Positions 1 to 6,835 of a stretch of 53,801 nucleotides of DNA are shown here, one piece after another. Position numbers and translations under genes: made by a program. This DNA is from a virus: the IMG/VR virus record IMGVR_UViG_3300028786_000011, positions 1 through 53,801 of that record; one strand, given 5' to 3'. A model generated the notes under the pieces. The model was given only the letters and a program-made list of their open reading frames with translations. It was not told the DNA's origin and ran no database searches. How positions within the stretch are numbered: the stretch's first letter is position 1; each line of letters opens with the position of its first letter.

Positions 1-2
1 GG

Positions 3-34
3 ATATTAGGTAGCGCCAAATACCTACCTAATAT
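3..34. repeat. 11-bp perfect inverted repeat inside att
   Basis: The arms ATATTAGGTAG (3-13) and CTACCTAATAT (24-34) are exact reverse complements around a 10-base spacer. The same structure occurs at 53669-53700 in the right repeat. It could be an integrase core or arm site, or a transcript hairpin. It sits about 90 bp from the point where the two att copies diverge, so it is probably not the crossover itself. Confidence 0.75.
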
Positions 35-41
35 GAACCAC

Positions 42-73
42 AAAAAGTTAGGGGCCGCTCACTGGCGGCCCCT
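42..73 (-). terminator. Rho-independent terminator of tRNA-Asn, left copy
   Basis: Read on the minus strand, a 9-bp stem (AGGGGCCGC with GCGGCCCCT, plus-strand arms 50-58 and 65-73) with a 6-base loop is followed by a T run (A42-A46 on the plus strand). It lies directly downstream of the tRNA 3' end. Both att copies carry it, so the phage brings its own copy and restores the tRNA terminator after integration. Confidence 0.8.
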
Positions 74-81
74 AGTATTTC

Positions 82-126
82 TGGCTCCCCGACCTGGGCT
101 CGAACCAGGGACCTACGGATTAACAG
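82..126 (-). pseudogene. tRNA-Asn 3' fragment left by integration
   Basis: The minus strand encodes the 3' 45 bases of a tRNA: encoded CCA end (82-84), acceptor 3' strand, T arm with the GGTTCGAGCCC-type loop, variable region and anticodon GTT (complement of 122-124). Sequence 5' of the anticodon loop is unrelated to a tRNA, so this is a remnant, not a gene. Confidence 0.9.
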
Positions 127-206
127 ACGCCGCTCTGAATCGGCCGGCATGCGGCGCCGTTGCTCTCTTTCGTGGGTGACGCTCCTAGTATCTGAAGCAC
201 CGACAT

Positions 207-368
207 TCAGAGTTTCTCCCCGGATTGATCGTCTGAAACCACTGGATATTTGGCGGTTCTGTCGGCGCGAAACTGCCGAACCGCAGAGCGCATCCCGAGA
301 CCATAGCCGATCACGGTTCCAAAGAGTCCACCGACAACGATGCCGATGCAAAACCAAACGAAAGTCAT
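207..368 (-). CDS. small single-pass membrane protein, 53 aa
   Basis: A 53-residue reading frame begins with a hydrophobic, glycine-rich segment (about residues 4-26, FVWFCIGIVVGGLFGTVIGY) and ends in a charged tail. Its ATG overlaps the integrase stop codon (ATGA at 365-368), so it is probably translationally coupled as the last gene of the integrase operon. I do not recognise the family. The 80 bases between it and attL hold nothing I can identify. Confidence 0.6.
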   Translation of the reverse strand: MTFVWFCIGIVVGGLFGTVIGYGLGMRSAVRQFRADRTAKYPVVSDDQSGEKL

Positions 369-1471
369 GCGATCTCCCGGTTGTTCGGCCGCGCGGTCTC
401 GCGCCAACGCGCCTTGATGTACTTCTCGGTCGTGGCCGCGGTGGCGTGGCCGCAGAGCTGCTGAATGTCCTTGATAGGCGTGCCGTCGAGCCACATGTCG
501 GTGGCCCCTTTGCCCTTGAGATCGCGCAGCCCGAACGAGGGCATGTTCGCCAGCGGGCCGCCAGTCTTCGCGTGCGCCGCGCGCACCTTGTCCTGCGCCT
601 GGCGAAGCATCGAGCACAGGCCGTCGTAGGTATAGGCGGTGCCGGCCAGCGTGTGCAGGATCGGTTGGTGAAGCTGCGGCACCTCGCCGATCGCTTCGGC
701 GACCAGGGCGCCGAGCTCGCCGGTCAGCGCGATGTCGATCAGCCGCTTCGTCTTCGACTGCCGGAAGTGCAGCACCTTGCCGCCGTCCTTGTGCCGCACG
801 TTCGCAGGCGTCCAGGCGAGCAGGTCCACCTCGGGCCGCTGCAGTGTGCGGTATTCCAGTTCCATGGCCAAGCGCACCGCCCGGTTGCCGGCGTCGTAGA
901 CGGCGCGGTACTCGGCGTGCGTGACGTAGCGCTCGCGCTGCTTCTCCGGGTTGCGCCGCACGCCGCTGGCGCGCATGCAGGGGTTCACAGAGAGCACGGC
1001 GGCCGGCACCTTGCCCTCGCGGATCATCCACGACAGGCAACTCGACAGGAACGCGCGCTCGCGGTTCGCAGGCACCGGCCGCGGCGGCTTGAGACTGGCG
1101 TTGAAGGCGAGGTAACCCTGCACATGGTTCGGCTCGATCTTCTCCGGGAAGCGCTTGCCGAACGCGGCCATCAACGGCCCGGTCTCGTCGGCATAGCCGG
1201 TGTAGTCGTCGAGCGTGCGCTGGCTCAGCGTCTTCGCCGCGACGCGCAGTTTGCAGTCGGCCAGGAACATGCGGAACCAGTAGGCCATGGTACCGAGGCC
1301 GTCGCCCGGGTTGTTGTACCGCGCGGCAGCCTGCTTGGCGGCCACCACATCGGTGCCGACGTTCTCCCACTTGCCGGTCTCGCGGTGGATGTAGAAGAAG
1401 CGGCCGCGGTCGAAGGCCAGCCGAGTGCCGGCCAGGCCGAGCGGGTCACCGTCCTTGCGTTTTCTGCCCAT
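365..1471 (-). CDS. int: tyrosine recombinase (phage integrase)
   Basis: This 368-aa site-specific recombinase should catalyse integration at, and excision from, the tRNA-Asn att site. The family catalytic set is visible: R212 in QRPEVDLL, K240 or K242, R316, H342 in CGHAT and nucleophile Y351 in TEKYI. Box II reads FGLR (313-316) where most members have HxxR, so the usual first histidine is replaced. I chose the ATG at 1471 (MGRKRKDG) because GGAAGG stands just upstream; the longer frame to 1603 begins with low-complexity shadow sequence. The start lies inside the DUF4224 gene, a common integrase arrangement in proteobacterial prophages. Confidence 0.93.
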   Translation of the reverse strand: MGRKRKDGDPLGLAGTRLAFDRGRFFYIHRETGKWENVGTDVVAAKQAAARYNNPGDGLGTMAYWFRMFLADCKLRVAAKTLSQRTLDDYTGYADETGPLMAAFGKRFPEKIEPNHVQGYLAFNASLKPPRPVPANRERAFLSSCLSWMIREGKVPAAVLSVNPCMRASGVRRNPEKQRERYVTHAEYRAVYDAGNRAVRLAMELEYRTLQRPEVDLLAWTPANVRHKDGGKVLHFRQSKTKRLIDIALTGELGALVAEAIGEVPQLHQPILHTLAGTAYTYDGLCSMLRQAQDKVRAAHAKTGGPLANMPSFGLRDLKGKGATDMWLDGTPIKDIQQLCGHATAATTEKYIKARWRETARPNNREIA

Positions 1472-1703
1472 TGCGCGCCTTCCGTCCTGCTGCCCACCCC
1501 TGGAGATCGACGACGATACTCGCATCGCCCTGGCGGCCATCCTGGTCGTTCTGGACGGCAGGGCGCCAGGCCAGCGGCCGGCCGTTCGGCTTGCGATCGA
1601 CACGCAGGCCCAAGCGTCGCAGGAACCGGATCTTCGCGGCGTCCTGCGTGAGGCCTTCGGTCATCTCTTCGACCTCGGCATCGCTGAAATAGGCCTGTGA
1701 CAT
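1446..1703 (-). CDS. DUF4224 family protein, possible excisionase
   Basis: This 85-aa protein begins MSQAYFSDAEVEEMTEG and continues with the family pattern of a helical N-terminus followed by QDAAKIRFLRRLGL and a DRKPNGRPL strand region. DUF4224 proteins are usually encoded directly before a tyrosine integrase in prophages of beta- and gammaproteobacteria. Here the gene overlaps int by 26 bases. That position suggests a recombination directionality or DNA-binding role, which is inference; no function is shown by the sequence alone. Confidence 0.82.
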   Translation of the reverse strand: MSQAYFSDAEVEEMTEGLTQDAAKIRFLRRLGLRVDRKPNGRPLAWRPAVQNDQDGRQGDASIVVDLQGWAAGRKARNGQKTQGR

Positions 1704-1711
1704 GAATCGAC

Positions 1712-2071
1712 CTAGCCCGCACCACCATCAGCACGAGAAGCAGCGATGGCTGCGAACAGTTCGTCAGCGAAACTGTGCAGCGTCGAGTCTTTGACGAATT
1801 CGTTGTTGTGAGCTTTGGTACGCAGCCCTCCGGCGATGTCTCTGACGATCTCGCGCAGCCGCAACACTTCAGCATGGGCATCAACCGCCTGCCCTGAATC
1901 AGCCAGCGCTTGAAGGGTGAGTTCCTTGACCTGGGCGCGGAGGCCTTGCGCCTCTTCCCAAGCAAAGCAAAGTTGCCCGAACTCGTTCCCCGTGAACGCC
2001 GGCATGCGATTCATCGCGAGGGAGCGCTTCCACTCATCTACCAAAGATTGCGTGACTTGTGCCATATTCAT
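1712..2071 (-). CDS. conserved phage hypothetical protein, 119 aa
   Basis: The protein starts MNMAQVTQSLVDEW; ATG codons at 2071 and 2065 are both possible, and GGAGAGGA sits just before the first. It is mostly helical, with a central heptad-like stretch (AQGLRAQVKELTLQAL and AHAEVLRLREIV) suggesting a coiled coil. I do not recognise a function. An attC-like sequence lies immediately upstream (2089-2183). Confidence 0.6.
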   Translation of the reverse strand: MNMAQVTQSLVDEWKRSLAMNRMPAFTGNEFGQLCFAWEEAQGLRAQVKELTLQALADSGQAVDAHAEVLRLREIVRDIAGGLRTKAHNNEFVKDSTLHSFADELFAAIAASRADGGAG

Positions 2072-2088
2072 TCCTCTCCGGCCCGCAG

Positions 2089-2183
2089 GCCTAACTATTC
2101 CTTCAATCAAACCCTTGGGATCTGATTGTTCATTTGCTCGGCGGCTTCGTTCGAGTCGCTGCCGCTTAGGTCAAACGTTAGCC
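2089..2183. repeat. integron attC-like site
   Basis: The element begins GCCTAACTATTCCTTCAA and ends GCTTAGGTCAAACGTTAGCC. These ends closely follow the integron recombination-site layout: an RYYYAAC box at the left, a left inner box, a variable centre, a right inner box and a GTTRRRY-like box at the right (GTTAGCC, one base off consensus). The single-base spacer before the right outer box and the 5-base spacer after the left one match canonical attC asymmetry. It fills the gap between the genes ending at 2185 and starting at 2071. No integron integrase is visible in the window. Confidence 0.5.
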
Positions 2184-2184
2184 G

Positions 2185-2313
2185 TCATGTGTACTGCCAA
2201 TCAAGATACGCCGCACGCGGTGTCTTGCCTGTGCCGAGCCCAAAGAACGGCGCTTCAGTGCGGCAGTACCACCAGCCGGCACGTAGAAACAAGCGCGGTT
2301 TTGGTGTGCGCAT
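2185..2313 (-). CDS. small phage protein, 42 aa
   Basis: The frame begins MRTPKPRLFLRAGWWYC and continues through a glycine-rich turn (FFGLGTGKTPRAAYLDW), the layout of small conserved phage proteins that place a basic strand before a WW/Cys core. It is in TGATG overlap with the stop of the preceding gene at 2313-2315, supporting real translation. The stop is two bases from the attC-like element, as in a cassette. Function unknown. Confidence 0.55.
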   Translation of the reverse strand: MRTPKPRLFLRAGWWYCRTEAPFFGLGTGKTPRAAYLDWQYT

Positions 2314-2573
2314 CACTCGCGGCCGTCAACTTGCGGCAAATGCATCGCTCTGACTTCACGCAACTGCGCAGCCTTGTCTGAAGTCAGGCTGTAGACCTCC
2401 ATCACACGCTGCATTTCGCCGGGTGCCTTGTACTTCGCCAAGCATTCGTCAGCGGTGGCGGCATACACCGGGTAGTCTTCGTGGTCGAAGGTGTCGCAGA
2501 TCACAAGCATGTACTGCTTGCCTTGCATCGCGCCTTGATCGAACCATCCTGAAATCTCTGCTTTCGTCGTCAT
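2313..2573 (-). CDS. hypothetical phage protein, 86 aa
   Basis: I placed the start at the ATG at 2573 (MTTKAEISGWFDQGAMQ), preceded by a purine-rich GAGGGACACGAC leader; upstream extension of the frame is shadow sequence. The body is a compact alpha/beta pattern (KQYMLVICDTFDHEDYPVY) with no motif I recognise. It lies in the accessory minus-strand operon, coupled to the 42-aa gene downstream. Confidence 0.6.
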   Translation of the reverse strand: MTTKAEISGWFDQGAMQGKQYMLVICDTFDHEDYPVYAATADECLAKYKAPGEMQRVMEVYSLTSDKAAQLREVRAMHLPQVDGRE

Positions 2574-2595
2574 GTCGTGTCCCTCTTGTTCCTTA

Positions 2596-2622
2596 ACCCG
2601 CCGCCTAACCCATCGATTAAGC
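2596..2622. repeat. partial attC-like end (GCCTAACCCATCGATTAAGCGG)
   Basis: The plus-strand motif GCCTAAC plus CCATCGATTAAGCGG resembles one side of an attC (outer box plus inner box). Its mate on the other side is not visible. The same 12-base core (CTAACCCATCGA) recurs at 6131-6142 at the end of the DUF551 gene. It spans the stop codon of the gene at 2617-3615. It may be a decayed cassette junction. Confidence 0.3.
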
Positions 2623-3615
2623 GGACCTTGGCCCAGCCAGACCCCCACCGATCCAGTCGAACTCATCGCCAGCTTTGCTCGCTGCCGGCTCCCCTGCTGC
2701 CCCGGGGCTGGGGGTGAGAGCTGCGCGGAGTGCGAATTCGGCGCCTTTAGCCTTGCATGCGCAATAGCCGTTGTCGTGATCACAAAGGCGTCCTGCGGCA
2801 TCGAGCCACTCGGAAAGAGCGTCCAAGCCAAGTTGCGCAACCTCGCGAATCTTGCGCGTTTCGTCTTGCGCGTCGATCACGTCATGTTCCTGCACTGACA
2901 GCATGCGCTCGCTCGCCTCCCGCCCATCCACCGCGGCCACTGCAATAGCAGGGGTGGCGGAAACCCGAAGTGCGGTGTTGATGTTGTCCCAAATTTCATC
3001 GAGTACGGAGTCATCGAGATAGACCGTCGTGCTTTCGTCGCCGCCTGTCGTCACCTCCAGTTCGTACCCTCGGAAAGCGCTGTACATCACGTCAGTCAAT
3101 GGAGGTAGTTGCAGCGCCGCCTCGCTCGGCTGTTCTCCTGGCCCAGCCCGCAGAGCAGTGACTTTCGCGATTGCGGCCTCGGCCTTGTGCTGTGCTCGAT
3201 CCCAACCGACTCCGTATAGATCACCATGGAAAGAGCGGATGTACTTCCAACCGCTCAGCAGGTCTTCGACAGCCGCAAGCAAATCGTTCTCGGCGCTCGG
3301 CTCTGTGGGTTCTCCTGCTCCAGTAGGAGGGGCGGCGAGTGCGGCGTTGATGCGGTCGCGCAGTTCAACGTCGATGCCATCCATGACGTTGCAGCCATTG
3401 ATCCACACGGCGGTCAGCTCATTGAGAATGTCGCGCATCTCGCTCGGCTGGGCCACTGCTACTGCTGGGATTGGACTGGGGGCGGATTCAAGTCCACGAA
3501 CATACGTATAGAGCGCGCGTCGCTTATCGCCATAGCCAATGTCGGCCGGCTTCTCGGATTGCGACGCTTGCTCGAATGCGTTGAGCAGGTAGTCGAATTG
3601 CGTGAAGGTGGTCAT
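2617..3615 (-). CDS. mosaic hypothetical phage protein, 332 aa
   Basis: The protein looks modular: an N-terminal helical part (MTTFTQFDYLLNAFEQ), several acidic, Ala/Pro-rich linkers, and a C-terminal segment with a cysteine cluster (CDHDNGYCACKAKGAEFALR, about residues 278-297) that could bind metal. AGGA lies 8 bases before the ATG. Such linker-joined modules are typical of accessory phage genes shuffled by recombination. I do not recognise a function. Confidence 0.6.
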   Translation of the reverse strand: MTTFTQFDYLLNAFEQASQSEKPADIGYGDKRRALYTYVRGLESAPSPIPAVAVAQPSEMRDILNELTAVWINGCNVMDGIDVELRDRINAALAAPPTGAGEPTEPSAENDLLAAVEDLLSGWKYIRSFHGDLYGVGWDRAQHKAEAAIAKVTALRAGPGEQPSEAALQLPPLTDVMYSAFRGYELEVTTGGDESTTVYLDDSVLDEIWDNINTALRVSATPAIAVAAVDGREASERMLSVQEHDVIDAQDETRKIREVAQLGLDALSEWLDAAGRLCDHDNGYCACKAKGAEFALRAALTPSPGAAGEPAASKAGDEFDWIGGGLAGPRSA

Positions 3616-3649
3616 GGGTGTTTGTCCTGGTTATTCGGGGGAGCAGCAG

Positions 3650-4747
3650 TCACGCCGCTGCCGCGGGTAGCGCCTGCGGCGCGGCGGGGATGGGCATCCA
3701 GTGCGTGACGCCCCAGCAGCCGGTAGCGTCACCGTCCGCGTTCTGGTACGACTCGTCCATCCAAACAGTGCTCATGTCGTCGCGTCGATACCCGAAGCAG
3801 AAGCCCTCGGCGCGATAGAACATCACGCGCTCCTTCACGTCCGGGAGCCGGTCCTCTATGCTGATCCACATCGACGCCAAGGAATCAAGCGGCAGCGTGG
3901 TGGACGCAGCATCAACAGGATGAGCAGAACCCTCGTTCGGCCCCACCCCTGCAAGTGCTGCGCGAGCGTAGGTGAGCATTTGCGCTGCGGTGAATATCGC
4001 GTAGCCGTTGTACTTCTTGAACTCGCTCGGCGGGATCACGATCGAACCGTGCGAAGTCATCGCGCAATACCCGTCCGGCTCTGGCAGTGGCGGCAGGACA
4101 GCAGTCTCTTCTCCCTGTTCCCGCAGAAGTGGGACGAACACGGCCCGCAGTTCGGCAATCACCATGTTTAGGGTGTAGTCGTCATCGCGCTTCCAGCGCT
4201 CAAGCACTGCTAGAACCATATCTCGCTCAGGTTTGCTCGGCTCCAGCTGTTCCCCCGCAGCGAGCCACTCAAACGCCGCACGCACAGCCTTGTAGTCTTG
4301 GGTCGGCACGTAGACCATTTCGGAGTGCATGTTCGGCCCCCACGATTTCAGCAACTGCTCGTTGGGGTCGCTTTCGAGGTACAGCGTCAGCTTCCTCGCG
4401 CCGCGCCACCATTCAAACGTGGCGTTGCCGTGCTCGTCTTCACCGACGTGCGGATTCGGAAGTCGGGCTGGGGCGGCGTACATGGGCTCGCTCTCCACGA
4501 TCAGCGGGTCAAAGCCAGGCATTGATGCAGCGTGCCGCCAAGTGCGGTCTGAGCCTGCCAGAAAGCGCCAGCGCCACGCCACCGGCTGCTGTTCCCCTGC
4601 AGCAAGGGTGCGGACCTCTGCCTCTATGGCTCGGGCGAACGCGGGCCATCTGAAAGTGTTGGGGCTGGACCCGAACCAAAACTCGGACTTGATCGCAAGT
4701 TCTTCGATCCGCTCATCCGTCAGCAGGGCCGGCGCCTTGGGGCTCAT
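3650..4747 (-). CDS. DUF551-containing hypothetical protein, 365 aa
   Basis: The C-terminal 75 residues form a DUF551 module: MWISIEDRLPDVKERVMFY, then an aromatic/acidic segment and the closing VTHWMPIPAAP. The N-terminal 270 residues contain other accessory modules separated by linkers. The biochemical role of DUF551 is not known to me. The start overlaps the stop of the next upstream gene (ATGA). The DNA coding the C-terminus is nearly duplicated in the gene at 6131-6823. Confidence 0.7.
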   Translation of the reverse strand: MSPKAPALLTDERIEELAIKSEFWFGSSPNTFRWPAFARAIEAEVRTLAAGEQQPVAWRWRFLAGSDRTWRHAASMPGFDPLIVESEPMYAAPARLPNPHVGEDEHGNATFEWWRGARKLTLYLESDPNEQLLKSWGPNMHSEMVYVPTQDYKAVRAAFEWLAAGEQLEPSKPERDMVLAVLERWKRDDDYTLNMVIAELRAVFVPLLREQGEETAVLPPLPEPDGYCAMTSHGSIVIPPSEFKKYNGYAIFTAAQMLTYARAALAGVGPNEGSAHPVDAASTTLPLDSLASMWISIEDRLPDVKERVMFYRAEGFCFGYRRDDMSTVWMDESYQNADGDATGCWGVTHWMPIPAAPQALPAAAA

Positions 4748-4995
4748 GCTGCGTGCTCCGTGCCCATCACGGGCTTATCGGTCAGGAAGCCTTGCCGCTG
4801 GCACAGCGCCTTGAGGTATGCAATTCGCTCGGCGCCTTTCACCACGAAGATCGCGGCCTCGGTGTCGGCCACCGTGCAGCCGGCCATGAATACGCTCACG
4901 GGGTCGGTGTCGCGCTCGGCAGCCGCCAGAAGTTGCGTCACGGTTCGGCGGTCGCTCCGCAGCACACTCATGTTGCTCATCGTGTCAGTACTCAT
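4744..4995 (-). CDS. hypothetical protein, 83 aa
   Basis: Start chosen at the ATG giving MSTDTMSNMSVLRSD. The protein has a helix with an acidic patch (TVTQLLAAAERDTDPVSVF) and a hydrophobic/basic half (AAIFVVKGAERIAYLKAL). Both ends overlap neighbouring genes by a few bases, as expected in a coupled operon. No family recognised. Confidence 0.55.
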   Translation of the reverse strand: MSTDTMSNMSVLRSDRRTVTQLLAAAERDTDPVSVFMAGCTVADTEAAIFVVKGAERIAYLKALCQRQGFLTDKPVMGTEHAA

Positions 4996-5197
4996 CGTCG
5001 CTCTCCCATTGGTGGCACAGGCATTCACACGCCGCATCAGCAGCGCCGAAGTTTCCGCACCATCCGTAGCGCAGCAGGGTGCAGTTCCGGGCGTCTCGGC
5101 TCACGCAGGCGCAACCGTAGGTGCCGGCCGGGCCGCTTGTGTCGCGCCCCGGCGTGTGCTGCGCGCTCGCCTTGGGGCTGGGGGGTTGGGATTGCAT
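4985..5197 (-). CDS. cysteine-rich small protein, possible metal binder
   Basis: The 70-aa form starting MQSQPPSPKA has AAGGAA about 8 bases upstream; an in-frame ATG at 5218 overlaps the stop of the gene before it and is an alternative. The second half carries cysteines arranged as GCAC...NC...WC...CECLCHQW, suggesting a small zinc- or iron-binding fold. It is followed by a 11-base overlap with the downstream gene. Function unknown. Confidence 0.5.
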   Translation of the reverse strand: MQSQPPSPKASAQHTPGRDTSGPAGTYGCACVSRDARNCTLLRYGWCGNFGAADAACECLCHQWESDDEY

Positions 5198-5214
5198 GGG
5201 ATGGATTCCTTTGT

Positions 5215-5625
5215 TCATCCCGCCGCCCTCGCTTCTGTTGAAGCGCTACCTTTCTCTCTGGCAGGTTTATTCATGAAGTCGTCAGCGTAGTCCGCAAGGG
5301 CTTGGCGCAGAATGGCGCTCACTTGCCGGCCTTCTCTCAGCCCGGAAATCTCTGGAGCAAGGTTCAGGATCGATACAGCTTGGCAAATTGCTGCGTGCAA
5401 CTTGTCCTCAAGGTCAGAACAATGCACGGCGCCTGTGGCTCGGGATTCTTCGCAACGTTTTCCGGGTCCGGCTGGATCGTCTCCGGATCGTTCCAGCGCA
5501 ATGCGGGCCTTGTTCTCAAGACTTACATGATTCATCAACCCCATGTGCAGATCGGCCAGCCGCAGTTGCGGAAGCATTGCGACAAAAGCAGTGCGCAGAA
5601 CAGCGATCTTCTCGGCGTTGTTCAT
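5215..5625 (-). CDS. hypothetical phage protein, 136 aa
   Basis: The start at 5625 (MNNAEKIAVLRTAF) has AAGGAACC directly upstream. The sequence is largely helical with a central charged linker and a C-terminal segment (VSAILRQALADYADDFMNK) predicted amphipathic. It belongs to the accessory operon read from the promoter at 5905-5933. I see no catalytic or binding motif. Confidence 0.58.
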   Translation of the reverse strand: MNNAEKIAVLRTAFVAMLPQLRLADLHMGLMNHVSLENKARIALERSGDDPAGPGKRCEESRATGAVHCSDLEDKLHAAICQAVSILNLAPEISGLREGRQVSAILRQALADYADDFMNKPAREKGSASTEARAAG

Positions 5626-5633
5626 CTGGTTCC

Positions 5634-5870
5634 TTATGCCGCAACGGCGGCGTGAATGGTTTGGTAGGCGGCAAGCACGGCGATCGCCTTGCGATTTGCC
5701 AGTGATTCGGTCATGCGCTTCGGCTCCGCGCCGATCAGCAGGCCGACAGCCGAGTGAAGGCGGCAAAGTTCAGCCGTGAACTCATTCGGCTTGGCCGACT
5801 TGACGGAAGCCAGAACGGTTTGCACATGGCTGATGCGGCAGTCGTATTCGAAGTTGCTGATCTTGGTCAT
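5634..5870 (-). CDS. hypothetical protein, 78 aa, first gene of accessory operon
   Basis: The frame from the ATG at 5870 (MTKISNFEYDCRIS) encodes a short helical protein with no recognised motif. It is the first gene downstream of the minus-strand promoter at 5905-5933 and about 35 bases from its expected transcription start. The longer frame to 5936 would run through the promoter and is unlikely. Confidence 0.58.
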   Translation of the reverse strand: MTKISNFEYDCRISHVQTVLASVKSAKPNEFTAELCRLHSAVGLLIGAEPKRMTESLANRKAIAVLAAYQTIHAAVAA

Positions 5871-5904
5871 GGCGTCGTATCCAGGTGCTGTGTCGATGGA
5901 TGTT

Positions 5905-5933
5905 ATTGAATCACGTAAACATCGCCTAGTCAA
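5905..5933 (-). promoter_or_regulatory. sigma70-type promoter for leftward accessory/int operon
   Basis: On the minus strand a TTGACT -35 box (complement of 5928-5933) is separated by exactly 17 bases from a TTCAAT -10 box (complement of 5905-5910). The downstream genes run without a visible terminator to integrase, so this promoter could feed DUF4224 and int. An 11-bp repeat begins at the -10 box and fills the adjoining spacer. Confidence 0.6.
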
Positions 5934-5955
5934 CAAGTATTTGCATCACGTATAC
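5910..5955. promoter_or_regulatory. paired 11-bp operator repeats in a divergent promoter
   Basis: ATCACGTAAAC (5910-5920) and ATCACGTATAC (5945-5955) differ at one base and are 35 bp apart. The first abuts the -10 box of the minus-strand promoter. The second contains most of a TATACT -10 box (5951-5956) for the plus-strand gene. A protein binding both would control both directions. The neighbouring ribbon-helix-helix-like product is the obvious candidate. Confidence 0.5.
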
Positions 5956-5963
5956 TGTGGCTC

Positions 5964-6134
5964 ATGGAACAGCCAAAGAACCCAGGCGGCAGGCCGCCAA
6001 AGCCCGATTCAGAGCGCCGCGTCCAGCGGTCTATCCGTTTACTTCCGCGCCACTGGGAGAAGATCGATGCGGCAGGCAAAGAGGCATTCGAGGCGTACAT
6101 AGATCGTTGGAGAGCCAAACCACCAGCCGGCTAA
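5964..6134 (+). CDS. ribbon-helix-helix-like small DNA-binding protein, 56 aa
   Basis: The 56-aa product begins MEQPKNPGGRPPKPDSERR and continues RVQRSIRLLPRHWEKID, a layout like small Arc/CopG-type repressors: a basic Gly/Pro arm, a short strand (VQRSIRLL) and two helices. No ribosome site is visible. A TATACT -10 box ends 7 bases before the ATG, so the mRNA may be leaderless. It is the only plus-strand gene in the left 13 kb and ends 4 bases inside the convergent DUF551 gene. Autoregulation through the 11-bp repeats is inference. Confidence 0.55.
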   Translation: MEQPKNPGGRPPKPDSERRVQRSIRLLPRHWEKIDAAGKEAFEAYIDRWRAKPPAG

Positions 6135-6823
6135 CCCATCGACCCTGCGCCATCAGCGCTCACCGATTGGGATTCTGTTGATGCGCGGTGGGTGGGTTCT
6201 GCTAATGAGGTAGAGGCTTCGTTCACGTCGCTGCCGCTCATTTGCGCCTGCGGCGCGGCGGGGAGTGGCATCCAGTGCGTGATGTGCTCGAACTCGTTGT
6301 CTGACCAGCCGCACCCGGTCACGATGGTCGGACCACCCATCCCGGTTGGGTCTTCGCGCTGCTCGGCCCACATCTCAACTGCGGCGTATGGCTTGTCAGC
6401 CCATGTCGGCGTGGCAATCCACACCAGCACCTCGACATCCGGATCCGGTAGCCGATCCTCGACGCTGACCCACATCGACACCAAAGAAGCCAGCGCCGCC
6501 AGCTTGTCATTGATGAGGATGGCCGCTTGGTTCCTGATCGCGGGCGCCTCGTCGTTGAGGCTGGTGATCCATGAGCGAAGCGACTCCAGGCGAGTGCGCA
6601 GACCTTCGGCAGTAGCACCCGGTTCAGAAACAAGCGGCAGCGGGGCGCCGCCACTTGCGACAGAATGAACAGAACCAATCGGGGGATTGGCTGCCTCTAC
6701 TTCGACAAGAGCTGCAGCAGCGCGGAGAGCCATGATGAATGCGTTCCGAAATTCATGGCTATCGAACGGGTTTGGTATCGCTCTAATCTTTTCAGCCAGG
6801 GTAGGGATAGGGGTGTCGTCCAT
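6131..6823 (-). CDS. DUF551 family hypothetical protein, 230 aa
   Basis: Residues about 110-195 are a DUF551 module with MWVSVEDRLPDPDVEVLV near its start and HITHWMPLPAAPQA near its end, like the module in the gene at 3650-4747. The N-terminal half is a helical region plus a low-complexity linker. CCGGAG lies upstream of the ATG. It is the last gene of the recombination operon and ends 4 bases into the convergent gene at 5964-6134. Role unknown. Confidence 0.7.
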   Translation of the reverse strand: MDDTPIPTLAEKIRAIPNPFDSHEFRNAFIMALRAAAALVEVEAANPPIGSVHSVASGGAPLPLVSEPGATAEGLRTRLESLRSWITSLNDEAPAIRNQAAILINDKLAALASLVSMWVSVEDRLPDPDVEVLVWIATPTWADKPYAAVEMWAEQREDPTGMGGPTIVTGCGWSDNEFEHITHWMPLPAAPQAQMSGSDVNEASTSLAEPTHRASTESQSVSADGAGSMG

Positions 6824-6835
6824 TGGGGCTCCGGG

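Larger units (their letters stand above)
1..126. repeat. attL: attL: left copy of 126-bp attachment repeat
   Basis: These 126 bases recur without a mismatch at 53667-53792, and the two copies diverge at the next base. The repeat holds an 11-bp inverted repeat, a tRNA terminator and the 3' part of tRNA-Asn up to the first base of the anticodon loop. A direct repeat bounding a block whose outermost large gene is an integrase is the standard sign of an integrated phage. This copy lacks the tRNA 5' half, so it is the displaced one. The window opens on the first base of the repeat, so its true left limit is unknown. Confidence 0.93.

Noticed and set aside
3-34. XerC/XerD dif-like site
   Set aside because: Arms of 11 bp are separated by 10 bases, not 6-8, and the arms do not resemble dif half-sites.
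149-1651. Plus-strand 500-codon frame across the integrase region
   Set aside because: It is antisense to the integrase and DUF4224 genes, has no ribosome site and no recognisable domain.
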